From positions 1,123,501-1,187,500 of the forward strand of contig JAUCBN010000020.1 in assembly GCA_035048815.1 (NCBI GenBank): a stretch of 64,000 bases of DNA. The letters are read 5' to 3'. Position numbers and translations under genes: made by a program. Shown here piece after piece: positions 51,180-63,610 of the stretch; the first letter of the stretch is position 1; each line of letters begins with the position of its first letter. A model generated the notes under the pieces. That model made no database searches. It was not told the DNA's origin and saw nothing but the letters and a program-made list of their open reading frames with translations. The stretch is from Abelmoschus esculentus (lineage: Eukaryota; Streptophyta; Magnoliopsida; Malvales; Malvaceae).

Positions 51180-52568
51180 TTCCTCTTTTGATCTCAACAA
51201 CAATCTTTCCAAACGCAAAATCTTGATGTTCTTATGCTGCAATTGTTGAGGAAGATGATCCCAAAACTGGTTGGGATCATTTAATTATTCCCAGAGCGTC
51301 AAATTTCGCGGGTCCGCTTGTTTGTTCCACGCAACGGAAGTCGTTTTCTTTTACATTAATTAGCCTTGAGACCTTTGTCGGTGTCCCAACAGGAAATCAT
51401 GTTGCGTCTCTTGAAAGTCGCCACGTTTTCACTTCTCCTTTTCAATGAACAAGAGAGCTTCCAGCGAAGTGCAGAGAGAATATTTATGGATTTGCTTTTT
51501 ATTTTGTTTAATTTATTAATTTATTTATTCTGTTTTAGTTAGGTGTTTATTTTTATTTTTATGTTTTTTTAATGTTAAAAAAGAGTTTAATTTCAGAAAA
51601 AAATATTAAAAAAAATACATTCTTATACATTTCGATAAAATTAAAAAATATTTTTATTAAAGAAAGAGAAAATAAGGTATAAACAAAGATAATTAAGGTG
51701 TTCATTGTTAGATATCAGATTCGATCCGATTTTTTGGATATTCGGGTTTTCAGATTGATATATAATAATTCGTATTCGATCCGAAATAAATTGGATATCT
51801 ACATATTCAGAAATCAGATATTTAGATCGGATATCCGATTATCCAAAAATATAATTTGATTAAACTAATTTTTCGAATTTGAAGTATGAAAATTTTGAAA
51901 TTTCGAATATAATAAACAATAAATTATTAAATATAACAAGATTCACATCTATAAAAGTTTTAATTTTTTTAAAATTTTGAATATAAAAAGCACTAAATTT
52001 TTGAATATAACAAGATTAATATTAATAAAAAATTAAATTTTTGAATTTTTGGATAATCTAAAATTTAAAATATTATTAAATTTGAATTTAAATCGAATGG
52101 ATGTGAAAATAAAAGTAAAAATATTCCCTTGAATATAATCTTAAAAACTTTATAACTATTTAGTTTTTATATTTTTATTTAAATTAAACGTTATAATGAT
52201 GTAGATTAAAAATTAAATAAATCAGTTTTGCAAATTAATTCACGAATAATTCTGATATATCAAAAGTATTTCGTGATAAATACAATATAAAAATATTAAA
52301 CTAGCATATAAAATAAAAAAAATTACATATGATCATAATTTAAAAACTTCAGCATATAATTTATAGATTGCGAAGATGTTAACGATTAGATTTGTTAAAT
52401 CTTGTTTAGATTTGGACCAAATCGCCATAACTTTTAATAATTAATAATTAAATTTATTATTATATTAAGTTTTATATCATAATTATTTAATGTATTGGGT
52501 AATTAAATAAATAATCATCAAATTTTTAGTACTTTTTAATTTAGTTAGTAAAATTTAAAATTATAATT
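51180..52568. other. DUF946 promoter side and AT-rich DNA with GGATATCCGAT words
   Basis: 51180 to about 51480 is the probable leader and promoter of the minus-strand gene. 51710-51860 is built from related words (gatccgat, ggatatc, gatatccgat) typical of low-complexity plant intergenic repeats. The remainder up to the solo LTR is AT-rich with no supportable gene. Confidence 0.5.
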
Positions 52569-53127
52569 GGTATTGTAACAACCGACCCGGATGTCATATT
52601 GGGCCTCCGGCCCAAAACCTGTATTTTAAAATTTCATTCAAGAGCCCAACAAGTAAATCCAATTTCAAGTCCAAATACGATCTATAAAATCCATTAAGTT
52701 AAAACAAAGCCCAAAATAATAGTAAGTAATCGGAGCTCCAAAATATTAAAAACCGTTTAAAAACATTCGACTCGAGTAAATAATAACAGAGTTACATTAC
52801 ATAAGATTCGACATAGTACTAGCCCACTAAATCTAATAGATGTACTCTGACAACACGATCGATGCTGAAATCCAAACCTTGATTGTGCTCCACACGAACC
52901 GGCTTCACCTAACCTACGCACGAAAATACGTTTCGAACGCTGAGCTACGAAAGCTCAGTGGGTACACCGAACTCGGCCAACATCATGCATATCATAAGTA
53001 GTAAGGCATAACATATAAATATCGTGCATGATACGATGATCTAGCATGTTTGTCTACCACATGGCATAACAATGTATAATAACGCAAACAACATATACAT
53101 GTCAAACAGTCAACAACACAAGGTAGT

Positions 53128-53440
53128 GAGGCCCACGTCCACATAGCATCGGGATCTTACACTACGAGCAGGGCCCGTGTCCACACAGCATCAGGATCCT
53201 ATACTACGAGCAAGGCTCGCGTCCATACAACATCGGGATCCCATACTCAAGGATGAGGCTCGCGTCCATACAACATCGGGATCCTACATCCGGGATTTGA
53301 GGTCCGCGTGTACACAGCATCGGGATCCTCCAAATCCCATATTCAGAATGTCACATCGAGTATCATCGAATGAGGCTCGCGTCCACAGCATCGAGATTCT
53401 ACATTCGGGATGGTCTTAAAATCATCACCCGAAATGTTAC
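53128..53440. repeat. Tandem array of units about 45-55 bp inside the solo LTR
   Basis: Six or seven imperfect units share the core aggctcgcgtccatacaacatcgggatcc followed by a variable spacer (for example tatactacgagc). Unit ends have drifted in length. The array gives spurious open frames with repeated HRDPI-like words. The units are not palindromic and the spacers are not uniform, so this is not a CRISPR-type array. Confidence 0.8.
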
Positions 53441-53647
53441 ATCGAATGGCCTTCGACGTGTTGCAACACTTTTGGATATCTGAATTTCCATCAAACAAGG
53501 ACTCGAACCACACAAATAATCCACCTAGGATCTTTTCATCAAACATATCAAGACTTAACATAATTTAGTCGTTCGGGGTTTAATATCATCAAACTCTTAA
53601 TTCTCTTATCGAACCTCAAACAATACCAAACTTGTCGAGTTCTCGCA

Positions 53648-53918
53648 GGGGTATCGATACCCTTATGTGGGGTATCGAACCACCCTGCTTCGATACCTAC
53701 CCAAAGAAGGCATCGAAACACGGGTATCGATACTGGTATCGATACCCTTTGACCATTTTCAAAGTCAACGAAAAGGAAAACCTCCGTTTCGATACTGGTA
53801 TCGAATCTAATATGCCATTAGAAGGTCTGGTATCGATACCTGTATCGATACCCCCTCTTCATTAGCCTATTTTTCCCTCAGAGATATCGATATCGGTGGC
53901 CCGTGTATCGATACCCCC
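53648..53918. repeat. Cluster of GGTATCGATACC palindromes inside the solo LTR
   Basis: The palindrome ggtatcgatacc or one-sided versions of it (gtatcgatac, tatcgatatcg) occur about ten times in 270 bp, for instance at 53650-53662, 53722-53748, 53829-53852 and 53904-53915. Each contains the core ATCGAT. The spacing is irregular. Confidence 0.8.
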
Positions 53919-54793
53919 TGCACGAAACTGCAGGTTTCACTTGATAATTTCTAAGATTCATTCCTAATTTACTTTTAAACGATCCTAAAGCATTCCCACC
54001 TGCTATTATAATTATTTGGAGTATTTTAACATCAATTTTCAATCATTAACCACACAAATATGAATTTCACCATTAAAGACCCCTTACATGCACATCAAGC
54101 ATTCATACATAATTTCCTATATGTTATGCATTCTACCATGATATGAATAAAGAAAGGAAGAGTTGGGAGTACCAACCTTAAGCAACACAACAACCATAAC
54201 CCGAACTCACTCCTCTTTAAGTTTTTTTCTTCCCAAGACTCGTAGAAGGTTCTCCAACTTCCTTCTGTACAAAAGATGTTAAACTAAGCATTAGACAACA
54301 CTTAGGAAGATTCTCAGAACATCAAAGACACAAGAACTAAGATTTAGATCCTTAAACCTCAATCCCGTTTTTCTTTCAACCCATACTCACAAACTCCCAT
54401 CCTCACCAAACCAACATATCTTTATCTTCTTTTATAGATCCTTGACAACTCTAAAACTTACCATTCACCACCAAAACGTGATTTCCCAACAACCAAGCAA
54501 AGATTGAACCTTTAGCACCTCTACCTTAAGCTTTAGATGAAGAAGATGATAGGAAGGAAAAGCCCTCTGCACTTATGACCTCACTCCTGCAGACAACACC
54601 CTAAAATCCCTCTCTTTTCAACTTATTTAGACAATTACCAAATTGTCCTCCAACTAAAACCCATAAGGCCTTAAACCACTCAAGCCCAACAAGCCTAAGC
54701 CCAAAAATCACACTAACCTGGGGCTCAAAACCGAAACCCAAACCCATCGGGTTAAACCGACACTCGGATCCGAGCCCGGATCGTTACAGGTAT

Positions 54794-56236
54794 ATTTTTA
54801 ATTAGTTTTCATAATAATCGTTAATATTAAATTTTATTAAATAATAATCACTATTTATATATTTATATAGTTTACTTTAAAGTATGTCTATTTATTTATT
54901 TCTTAAAGTATATTATTTTTTTTATCTAAGTACTCAAAATATTTTCTAGTCAAATTAGGTGCCTAAATTAAGAGGATGTTTATTGACTGAGTCGATAACG
55001 AGTTGAGTATTGTTCAACTCGTCTCTGTTAAAAAAAATATTATTCAATTCAACTCGTTACTCATTAAATTATTTTTTTAAACAAAAATATTTTAAAGTTT
55101 AAAATTGATATAACTTATTTGGTACAAAATAAAGAAACTTTTTAATACATAAATCAGGCAAAATTTAGTTTACACGAATTTATTAATTTTAGAATTTATA
55201 ATACTAATTCAGAATTTATAAATTTATATTATAAAATTTAAAATTTCTAAATAAAGTTTAAAATTTATGATATATTTAAAATTTATATATATTAAATTTT
55301 AAAATTTTAAATATATTATAATATTTTTATATAAATTTATGTATCATATTGTATAAAATAATAATTAATAACTATTTTTTTTCTCAAACAAAAAATCCAG
55401 TAGTAGCCAAGCCCAAATAAAATAAGGCCTAAATGAAGAAGGCTAAATAATTCCCGGCACTTGGTAGCAGCCTTTAGCCATGTACCAAATGGCCCAAAGC
55501 CGTCCTAAAGAATCCAACGGCCCACATTCACTTCTCACTTCCACGTAACCCCCAACACAGACGGCAGAGGCGCGCATACGTTTACGATTTCCGTTGCCCT
55601 AACTCATCCTCCTCTCTGTTTCGCTCTTTTTCTCTCGCAAAGCAGAGGAAGAAAGAATCGTGAAACTTCAAAGGACTTTCTGAAAGGATTATCATCTTCT
55701 GTATTCAGAAAACACTCGAAATCGTTTAAATCCAGGAGTCCACGGAAAACGAAGACGTCTTCTCCTTCCTCCGGTACTTTTTACCTGCAGTTTCTTCTCT
55801 GTATCAAGGTTAGATTAGGGTTTTGTATCGAAGTTTTAGGGTTTTTATATTGGATTGCTTTACTTTCTTCTAAATCGCCTTTTCCTTTTACTAATTATAT
55901 CATCCTCGCTCCTAACTATTGTCAGCTATGAATTAGATTAACTTTACTTAATAGATGATCATGATTATTTTATTTATTTTATTTTTCAATTTTTCTGAAT
56001 AAAATGTTGAAGAGAGGAATTTTTGGGAGTGAAAATGAGGCGTTTAGCTAATATTTTGTTAGCGATTTGTAATGGCATTAGCTTTGCGATTATCTACTAG
56101 AAATTTAATGGAGAAAAGTGGTTTCATTTTTGGTTGGATATTATTTTCTTCTTGTAAATTTAAATAATGACTGTAAACTGTCCTCTTTGTTGTTAGTTAC
56201 GGTTTCTGCACTCTATATTGAACTTTACGAAGTGGA
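54794..56236. other. AT-rich spacer and PRP39 promoter/leader
   Basis: 54794 to about 55400 is AT-rich with no gene. 55540-55800 is GC-richer and probably contains the PRP39 promoter and first leader exon. A leader intron is plausible from a donor near 55773 (ggtacttttta) to an acceptor near 56196 (tgttag). Two telo-box-like words (attagggtttt, tttagggtttt) lie inside it at about 55815-55845. Confidence 0.5.
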
Positions 56237-59200
56237 ATGGGAGATAGTGAAGCAGTAGTTACCGATTCATCAGCAATTATGGATTATACTGCTGCTGCTT
56301 CTAATTCTGCTGGTTCTGGTGCTTACCCCTCGGAAGCTACGGGAGATCTTTCTGCTTCTGGAGCACCAGCAGATGGATGTTATGCCTCATTTGGTGGTGA
56401 CCCAAATTCAGCTGGTCAAGAAGGTCTATCCGATGCAACCTATTACAATACGCCAGCGGGCGTATCAACTGAGGAGAATGCTGCTGGTGTTGGAAATGTA
56501 GCAGCGAAAGCATCTGTAGCTGCTGGTCATAGTTCTTTAAATGGGAATGTTGTTCCTGAAGCAGGAAATGCCACAACAGTTGAGAATGGAAACATTTTTA
56601 ATGATGTGGGTGGAGCTTCTGCCACACCCGAGTTTGTGGATGGTTCTGGTATGTTGACTCTTCTTGTTTATTGTTAGATGTGTCTATCAGGCACAAGACA
56701 CTTCTTGATTTCCATTTGTGTTGAAGGTTGCATTATGTAATATGATTTACAAACTTGCTTTATAATATAATGCTTAGTCTTTTACAAGTTGAGAGTTTTG
56801 AAAAAGAATTGGTGTTGGGGAATAAACTTCAGTTGCCAGCATAATTTTAAACTAAATAAATCTCCCTTATCTTCTTTTATATGTGTTCATATCATCTGGA
56901 AAAAAATTGTGTGCTTATTAAATGGTTTATTGTTGCATTTTTATTTTCTGTTGCTTTATATCTGACACTGACCACCCCGAGGGTATGTCATGCTTGCTAA
57001 AATCTCTGGTGTTTTACCACCAAAACAACCTTCGCACTGGCATTCTGCCTTGAAGCTTTTTTCGTGATAAACATGTTACGGATAGTGATTCTTTTGGAAT
57101 TTGGACCTGTACACTTAGTTTTGACTATAAGTATTCTTTGTCCTTATTCAATGTCATGTCTCTCCTTTTCATTATTTAATAAAAATCTACGAAATTTGAA
57201 ACTCAATTCATTTTTTATTTTTATAATTTTCTAGCACCACCTATGTCTGGCGAAGAGGATCGTTTGTGGAGTATTTTGAGAGCTAATTCATTGGATTTTA
57301 ATGCTTGGACTGCATTAATTGAGGAGACAGAGAAGGTTGCAGAGGTATGTAGGCATGAATATGTCTTGGAGACAGACAGTGGGCTTTTTTACCTGCTGGA
57401 AAATTTCTTAGTTAGTTGTCTGTTTCCTAGATTATTTCTAATATTTGTCTTTTCTTCTGTTTATGGCATGGGGGCATATTGTGGTACCTATGTAATGGAG
57501 AAGGATCCTCCATACTTCAAATGGATAAGACAGGGGAGGGGCTGGGGGTTCACCTTACTGATTTACTAAAAATGATGAAAGTCACATCTAATTATGTTAA
57601 TAATTTTCTTTAGTGGGTTTGTAACCATGCTTGACACCTTGTACAGTTATTTTGTATTGTCTACCCTTGTTCCTCTTTACTTCTAATAATCTCCCCCATT
57701 TGTGCATAACCTTTCCGTACTCTTTATTTTTCCACCTAAGTTTGTGTACCTTGTTTGCTAATTGATGTTTCATCTATGCATTGTATGCAGAACAATATTT
57801 TGAAAATTCGAAAAGTTTATGATGCTTTCTTGGATGAGTTCCCTTTGTGTTATGGTTACTGGAAAAAGTATGCGGATCATGAAGCACGCATTGGCTCCAT
57901 GAACAAAGTTGTGGAAGTATATGAAAGAGCAGTTCAGGGGGTGACTTATTCTGTGGACATCTGGGTGCTATACTGTTTGTTTGCCATAGAAACATATGGA
58001 GATCCAGAAACCATTCGAAGGTATTAAGTGTTGGTCTACCCATTGTTGTTCCTGGTCTGCATTAGGAGATTATGATTGTGTGCTTTTTTTAGCCTTGAGG
58101 ATATTTTGGTTTTGGTTGCTTTCTAACATTATTTCAGTATGACAACGACAATCCTTACATTTATGGCGCAAAGGTTTGATGGGAATGCACCTAAGAAATG
58201 CTTCCCCCTGATGTTTATTCCCTTTATTTTGAGGCTGCTACCTATGGTAGTTAGAACCATTTAAGGATTTGGACCATCTTCCTGAGTTCCTTACTTCCTA
58301 TTTCCCCTCTTCTCTTTGAAGCCTGCTCATATAGTCATGTAGTTAGCCATGAATCATTACCTTAACCTTTACCTCTGAGGTGCATCAATATGCAAAATGC
58401 TGCTGGGAAGATCTCATCCAGTTAAGGGCTAGATGGCCTCTATCAGTGCTTCGTTTCAACATAGTTTGAATTTTCCAGGAAGGTAAATGCTGTGTTTGGA
58501 TGTGTCTAGAGTGAATTGTTCCTTCTGCTTCAACATCAGTCCCATGTCTTCTGTTTATGGACGTGTCTACATTGCCTGGTTGTTTTTCTTATGTTTGTAA
58601 CACTGACTCTGTTGCATGGTGTTTCAGGCTCTTTGAACGTGGATTAGCATATGTTGGAAATGATTATCTGTCTTTCCCTTTGTGGGATAAATATATTGAA
58701 TACGAATACATGCACCAGGAGTGGAGTCGCCTTGCTGCAATTTATACTAGAATATTAGAAAATCCTAATCAACAGCTAGATAGGTATTTCAACAGGTAAG
58801 ATCTTGTGTCTCTTCATATCTGATTCTTTATGGACATTAGATTACTATCTTGCCTTGTGTATCTGATTTTATCTAACGGGATCATGCAAATGTAAGCATA
58901 ATGTTGCTAACATGATTCCATTTGGTTGTGACCCTTTCTCGTTGCTGTCTGCTTTTTTACTTCTTTCTTCTTTAACTTTACTAAATGCAAAAGGAAAAAA
59001 GCTAAAAGTATCTTGAATTCTTTCTTATTGGTTATATTTAATGATAAATTTTCCTGCAACTTGTTTAATCCCTGATGCTAATTGTATTACAGTTTTAAAG
59101 AGCTGGCTGCAAGTCGACCTTTGTCAGAATTAAGAAATGTGGAGGTAGCTGCTGGTCATGCATCAGATGTTTCAGAGACTGATGGACAAGTAAATGAAGT

Positions 59201-61630
59201 AGTTCATTCTGATGCTGTAGAACAAACTCCTAAGCCTGTAAGTGCTGGTTCAACAGATGCAGGAGAGTTTGAGAAGTATGTCGCCATTAGAGAAGAGCTA
59301 TATAAGAAAGCTAAAGAGTTCAATTCTAAGATCATTGGTTTTGAAACAACTATTAGAAGGCCTTACTTTCATGTACGGCCCCTTAATGTCACTGAGCTTG
59401 AAAATTGGCATAACTACCTGGACTTCACAGAAACTGAGGGTGACTTAAATAAGGTATTTTAGTTTGTTTTCTCCATCCTCAATTTAGCTATGGTTCGTAG
59501 TCTTCAGTTGCACCATTTGTTATATATTGACTTACAGTTAAGTAGCATCTGCTGCATCATTTTCTTTACTGTGGCTAAAACGTTGGGTGAAGCAACCTTT
59601 TAAAATGGGAAATGTACTGAGACTAGAGCCTGGGCCTTCGATTTGGTTTATTTGAGGCTAAGTACTTCAAACCCTCATTTGTCAGTGGACATTTTAGGTT
59701 TGTAATGTATCGAATAGTTAATTCAGTTTATAATTTTTAAAGTTCCAATGTTATGCCTGCAGGTGTGTTCTTGTCTTCCTAACCATTTATATTTGAGGGG
59801 CCTCTCTGTTCCTACAATGGAGTATTTCTTATGCATTTCTCCTTGTGCTTTGTATCATCCCTTGTCTAATGTCTTGGTGCCCAGAATATCTCTCATCTTT
59901 TATTTTGTCATTTCAATATTAGGTGGTGAAATTATATGAAAGGTGCCTTATAGCTTGTGCTAGTTATCCTGAGTACTGGATACGATATGTTTTATGTATG
60001 GAAGCCAGCGGAAGAATGGATCTTGCTGATAATGCACTTTTGCGTGCTACACAAGTCTTTGTCAAGGTATGCAGTGACAATTTAGGTGGTTTAGAAAATA
60101 CTGCTGAATTTTATCTCCCTTCCATAAGGGTTGTTCAAGTTTCATTTTCCAGTATTTGAACTTTTCAAATTCAAACTTCAGTTCTACTACTTAAACCATT
60201 TTGACTTTTACTTCTGCCATTTAAATATTTCAAAATAAAAAAAGAACTTTTTAGGGTTTGCTATTGTACATTTTAATCGGTAACAACTTTCAGATTGAAA
60301 GAACACACAGAGTAAAATAAAAAGGACATTGAAAACGTCAAACTAAGACTATTAATGCCATAATGCAGCAGTATGGTTTCCAGTTTTGGGGTTATATCTT
60401 TTAACCTACAGATTGAAAACCTTTGTACATCTTGTTTAAACTGGTCCTGTTTAAGGAATTTGTTAGTTGTTGTCATGACAAACTATTTCTTAACAAATTG
60501 CATGTCCTTCCTTTATTCATCCACTTTCTACTTCCCTGTTGTGAGAGCAAATTGAAAATGAGAACCTTAGCTTTACTTTCCCCCGTGATTCAGGGCAATT
60601 GTTTTGTGCTCATGAGTTAGTTTTTATGCATAGCCAGTTTGATACTTACTCCTATATATATGTATATATATAGGGAACTTTTAGCTTCAATGTCTTTTTT
60701 GGTTATTATCTTGTTGGAGACTTAAATGATGAAATCATGCTAGTTGCAACCACTTCCATTTTGTTATATTTTGCTAATATTTCTGTTATAATGCATAACA
60801 GAAGCAACCAGAGATCCATCTTTTTGCTGCCCGATTCAAGGAGCAGAATGGGGATATATCAGGTGCTCGAGCTGCGTATCAACTTGTTCACAGTGAAATT
60901 TCACCTGGTTTTCTTGAAGCAATTATTAAGCATGCAAATCTAGAACATCGTGTGGTAAGGTTATGCTAGCATGCCTATGTGATTTTATTTGTGTACAATT
61001 TTGTTGATTCAAATGGGTTGTTTGTCCTGATTCTGTAGGGTAAAATCGAAGATGCCTTCTCTTTATATGAGCATGCCATTGCCATTGAAAAAGCGAAAGA
61101 GAATTCTCAAACACTACCGATACTGTATGCACAGTACTGTAGATTTTCATATTTGGTAGGTGGCCATCTTGTTGATGCCTAATTTCATTATCCTGATATG
61201 TTTTGTTTGAAGTGAAAATCGCTTTTTTTTTAATTCAGGAGTCAATGACAATAGAATGGATCATTTAAAAAAAATGAAAAAAAATTTATATATAGTTGTT
61301 CACTTCTCCTGGATTTGAATATTTACTTCCTGATATTACACCGGTACTAGAGTTATTTATATTTGTCTGTCGGTTTTCTAGTTTCAAATACCATTAATTT
61401 CAACCTAATAAGCAGTATGTTATTAGATCTGTAAATTTTTTTTGCCTGTTAGGGTTTTGTTTGATTCTCATTAGTTTCAAATGTTTATTGTCATTGCTTC
61501 TTCATTCATGACCTAGTATCTTTCTTATTCCCTTGGTTTTGTCTGTAGGTTTCTGGAAATGTAGAGAAGGCTAGGGAAATTCTAATGGGAGCACTTGACC
61601 AAGTCCAACTGTCTAAACCATTCCTTGAGG

Positions 61631-61689
<59 letters not shown>

Positions 61690-63610
61690 CATTACATGAT
61701 TTCCAACTATTTTCCTCTCTCTGATTTCTGATTTTTCCTTTGTTTTACATGTAGGCTTTGATACATTTTGAAACAATTTTGCCCCCACCAAAGCAGATCA
61801 ATTATTTAGAATCATTGGTTGACAAGTTTATAGCCCCGAACTCAGATGGCAGTGCTGCAGACAGGGAAGATCTATCTAGCATATTTTTGGAGGTAATGGT
61901 TTTGTTAGAAAACTGGTACGGTACCAGCCGCATTGTACCAGCTTGTAGCTGTCTATACTGGCCTGGCTGGTACCAACCCGTTCTGGTCTATGCTTGATTT
62001 TTTAAAATCCTTATTTAATCCTAATGCTTGAACCTGGTTAATAATAACATATTATATTGTATAATATTTATGTTTTATTTATTAGATGTTCAACAATTTT
62101 GGGTATTCATATAAACATAGATTTATGTGGAGGTAATTTGCATGTCTTTATACATTGTGTTTTATTAGAAACCTTGAGATAGGCTATATGTTAAAAATAT
62201 TTGAAAATGCGCACATTACATATTACTATATTAGTGGCTGAACAAAAATGTTATGCCCCCTACCAGGCTTCGGCTTAAACTTCTATATGTGATTTTTGGT
62301 TATTGATGAGTGGAGGTTGGGGTTTGGCTGGCAATTGAAATTGCTTACGAGTTATCACCATAAGATTGACCTTCTCTTTTGAGACTATCACGAGTTGATG
62401 ATTCTGTCAAGATTGATTGCTGTGGAATTGTCTCGAGTTTTTTTAAGACTTCCTCACTAGATTGTGAATGCTGTATGAAAATCTATATTCAATGTTCTGA
62501 TTGTTTAAATCAGTGGCCACATGCTAAATATTGTAAAATAGCTAATTCGTAGAAATTAATTGTGCAGTTCTTGAGTCTCTTTGGAGATGCACAGTCAATT
62601 AAAAAGGCAGAAGATCGGCATGCTAAGCTCTTTTTACCTAATAGACCGATATCAAATTTAAGGAAGCGTCATGCTGAAGATTTTATGTCTTCCGATAAGA
62701 CAAAACTGGCAAAGTTTTACTCTAGTGACCCTTCATCTGGCCAGTCCTTGGTGAGTGCCTATCCAAATTCACAAAACCAGTGGCCAGCTGGTTATGGCGC
62801 ACAACCTCAAACTTGGCCTGCCACTACACAAGAACAAACATGGACTCCTGGCTACGGCCAACAGGTATATTGCAGTTTTTGATATATCTTTTAATTGTAT
62901 ACCAGGACATGCACGTCTTATTTTCTTGACTTATCCCCCCCAGGCCCACACACACAAAAAAGAATATTAGGATTGTTATTTTATATTGTTATGTTTTCGG
63001 ATTATACTGCTAATTTGTGAAGGGAAAACTAACTGAAATGTTGGCATGCAATATATGGCTGCCAATAATTCCCTGTTGAGTATCAATGGTTTGATGTGGT
63101 TTCATATTATGCTTTTCTGACAGTTATGAATTCTTTATCTGTAGGCTGCATATGGTGCGTATGCTAGTTATGGTAGCAATTATGCTACTCCACAAGTACC
63201 CGCGACAGCTCCACAGAGTGCCGCATATGGTGCTTATCCGACTGCATATCCTGTTCAGGTATATAGTTTTCTATCTACAATAACTTTCGATTTGTTTTAT
63301 AGCACTACAATTTTAAAGGACTAGTACCACCCTAATGTTCCAAGCTCATGCCACTCACTTTTGAAACCCGGACCTCACTTTCTTCGACATTAAACGGTTG
63401 AAGAACTTAAATACATTGATATGTAAATGATTTTCACGTAGATTTACTTATTTTCTTCTCATTCAGCATTCAAGTTTGGAACCTCTGATGTTTTTGCAGG
63501 CCTTTCCTCAACAAAGCTACGCCCAACCAGCTGCTGCCCCGACGTTAACCCCAGCCCAGCAACCTGTTGCAGCTCTTCCTCAAACAACCTACTATGGAAC
63601 TTACAGCTGA
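56237..63610 (+). CDS. PRP39: Pre-mRNA processing factor 39 (PRP39), U1 snRNP-associated
   Basis: Nuclear splicing factor that supports U1 snRNP at 5' splice sites; the Arabidopsis homologue affects flowering time. Thirteen exons: 56237-56648, 57235-57344, 57791-58020, 58628-58795, 59093-59453, 59923-60066, 60802-60954, 61039-61155, 61549-61629, 61755-61892, 62568-62864, 63145-63258 and 63500-63610, giving 811 residues. The first 140 residues are Ala/Gly/Ser-rich and low in complexity. Residues from about 140 to 640 carry HAT (half-a-TPR) repeats, seen as repeated W..Y/Y-E-R patterns such as NAWTALIEE, YWKKYADHEAR, YERAVQ, FPLWDKYIEYEY, YPEYWIRYVLCME and LYAQYCRFSYL. A conserved KLFLPNRP segment follows. 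The C-terminus is Q/P/Y/A-rich (GYGAQPQTWP, YGAYASYG, ending TTYYGTYS). The donor of exon 9 is unusual (see findings). No stops or frame breaks. Confidence 0.95.
61632..61687. repeat. Compound (CT)n(CA)n microsatellite at a PRP39 5' splice site
   Basis: About 11 CT units run directly into about 17 CA units. The repeat begins two bases after the GT donor of PRP39 exon 9, so the intron starts gttctctctctct. Confidence 0.95.
61900..62010. repeat. GGTACC-rich dispersed repeat fragment in a PRP39 intron
   Basis: The intron after exon 10 opens with words such as ggtacggtaccag, ttgtaccag, ggctggtaccaac and gttctggtc within about 90 bp. It resembles degenerate dispersed repeats built on GGTACC. No reading frame or clear end was found. 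Confidence 0.4.

Larger units (their letters stand above)
52574..54788. mobile_element. Solo LTR (2.2 kb) with 5-bp target-site duplication
   Basis: It begins TGTAACAACCGACCCGG and ends CCCGGATCGTTACA, giving TG...CA ends and a 6-bp terminal inversion TGTAAC/GTTACA. The flanks carry the direct repeat GGTAT at 52569-52573 and 54789-54793, as expected for integrase-mediated insertion. The composition is clearly GC-richer than the flanks. No gag or pol sequence is inside, so I read it as one long LTR left by recombination. The phrase cgaacgctgagctacgaaagctcagtgggta (52937-52967) recalls Gypsy LTRs of Malvaceae; from that similarity the element may be on the minus strand. A non-autonomous element is the alternative. 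Confidence 0.75.

Noticed and set aside
50933..51226. Lys-rich 97-residue open frame on the plus strand
   Set aside because: It is antisense to exon 1 and the intron of the DUF946 gene and owes its Lys content to A-rich intron sequence.
53177..53419. Open frame with repeated HRDPI-like words
   Set aside because: It is a by-product of the tandem array in the solo LTR.
53128..53440. CRISPR-like direct repeats
   Set aside because: Units are imperfect, differ in length and lie in a plant LTR without cas genes.
61582..61791. Minus-strand frame rich in CVCV and ERER
   Set aside because: Translation of the (CT)n(CA)n microsatellite inside PRP39.
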